Assembly: GCA_003650185.1 (NCBI GenBank)
Contig: QMOF01000046.1
Coordinates: 1 to 12,340, forward strand
From: Chloroflexota bacterium
Lineage (GTDB): Bacteria > Chloroflexota > Dehalococcoidia > UBA2247 > RBG-13-53-26
Reading direction: 5' to 3'
Length of the DNA: 12,340 bases
Part shown: positions 12,127-12,340 of the stretch, in pieces
How the letters are laid out: each line of letters starts with the position of its first letter
Position numbering within the stretch: position 1 is the first letter of the stretch
Program-made: the position numbers and the translations under genes
The notes under the pieces: model-generated
The model's database searches: none
Seen by the model: only the letters and a program-made list of their open reading frames with translations
What the model was told of the DNA's origin: nothing

Positions 12127-12340
12127 AAACACCGTCTGTGCTGGGACCTCCCAGGGTTCAACTTCCTCTCGTCTGAAACCCAGGTCCTCCCGGATAGCCT
12201 GGTGCCGGTGGTCGGGGGCAGTCCAAGCGTATCCAGGGCGCGACGCATGACCCAGACAGCCATAATGTTGGTGTACGAGTTGTTGTTGAGGCCCGCCTCA
12301 TCAGCTCCGGGGTAGGTATCGTGGAACTCATCTGGTACCA
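12127..12340 (-). pseudogene. Truncated, frameshifted glycoside hydrolase family 65 gene, continuing beyond the right edge
   Basis: Minus-strand reading from 12338 gives VPDEFHDTYPGADEAGLNNN, followed by SYTNIMAVWVMRRALDTLGL. This is the very typical GPDEFHDxYPGAxxxGLxNNAYTNxMAxWVLxRALxxL block of family 65 glycosidases/disaccharide phosphorylases (maltose, trehalose or kojibiose phosphorylase type), where the DE of DEFH lies in the catalytic-acid region. After Pro-Pro at about 12213 the frame breaks; with one missing base the next frame continues HRHQAIREDLGF and EEVEPWE, ending near 12130. The roughly 200 residues that should follow are absent, because nrdJ begins to overlap from the other side. 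The fragment is therefore broken at its 3' end. Its 5' part lies outside the window, so how much more survives is unknown. Confidence 0.82.

Noticed and set aside
12119..12157. Possible terminator after nrdJ (ACCCTGG ... CCAGGGT)
   Set aside because: The loop is about 25 bases, no T-run follows, and the right arm lies in the family 65 remnant, so chance pairing is likely.

Overview
The window is GC-rich bacterial DNA with strong GAGGAGG-type ribosome binding sites and tightly packed same-strand genes. Taxonomy cannot be fixed from it. A large CoA-ester catabolic operon next to an adenosylcobalamin-dependent (class II, oxygen-independent) ribonucleotide reductase fits an anaerobic or facultative bacterium; an uncultured Chloroflexota (Dehalococcoidia-like) or sediment deltaproteobacterium would fit, but this is a guess.

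Region 1 (1-9159) is one plus-strand operon of ten genes, most of them separated by 50 bases or fewer and some touching or overlapping. In order: a crotonase cut by the window edge, a 3-hydroxyacyl-CoA dehydrogenase, a bona fide enoyl-CoA hydratase, an isovaleryl-CoA-dehydrogenase-like acyl-CoA dehydrogenase, an acyl-CoA ligase, a MaoC-type hydratase, then a mirrored block DUF35 / thiolase-fold / thiolase-fold / DUF35. The ligase would activate a carboxylic acid, the dehydrogenase would desaturate it and a hydratase would add water. Both thiolase-fold proteins lack the nucleophilic cysteine of real thiolases: Gly sits in its place, and Tyr replaces the downstream catalytic His. Together with their DUF35 partners this recalls the Ltp2/ChsH2-DUF35 retro-aldolase of steroid side-chain degradation more than a thiolase. 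A 3-methyl-branched acyl-CoA, the substrate type of isovaleryl-CoA dehydrogenase, gives a tertiary alcohol on hydration that cannot be oxidised to a 3-ketone, so C-C cleavage by a retro-aldolase would make chemical sense. This pathway reading is inference.

Region 2 (9160-9975) has no intact recognisable gene. It holds a hairpin-rich stretch (about 9245-9407), a frameshifted C-terminal remnant of an Hsp20 small heat-shock protein on the minus strand, and the last ~57 codons of a phosphoenolpyruvate synthase gene on the plus strand, ending 15 bases before the next gene. A promoter-like sequence lies at the junction of the two remnants.

Region 3 (9976-12093) is an apparently intact class II ribonucleotide reductase gene, nrdJ. 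Region 4 (12094-12340) holds a convergent, truncated and frameshifted piece of a family 65 glycoside hydrolase/phosphorylase gene that runs off the right edge. nrdJ is therefore flanked on both sides by pieces of broken genes, which marks this end of the window as a rearranged area.
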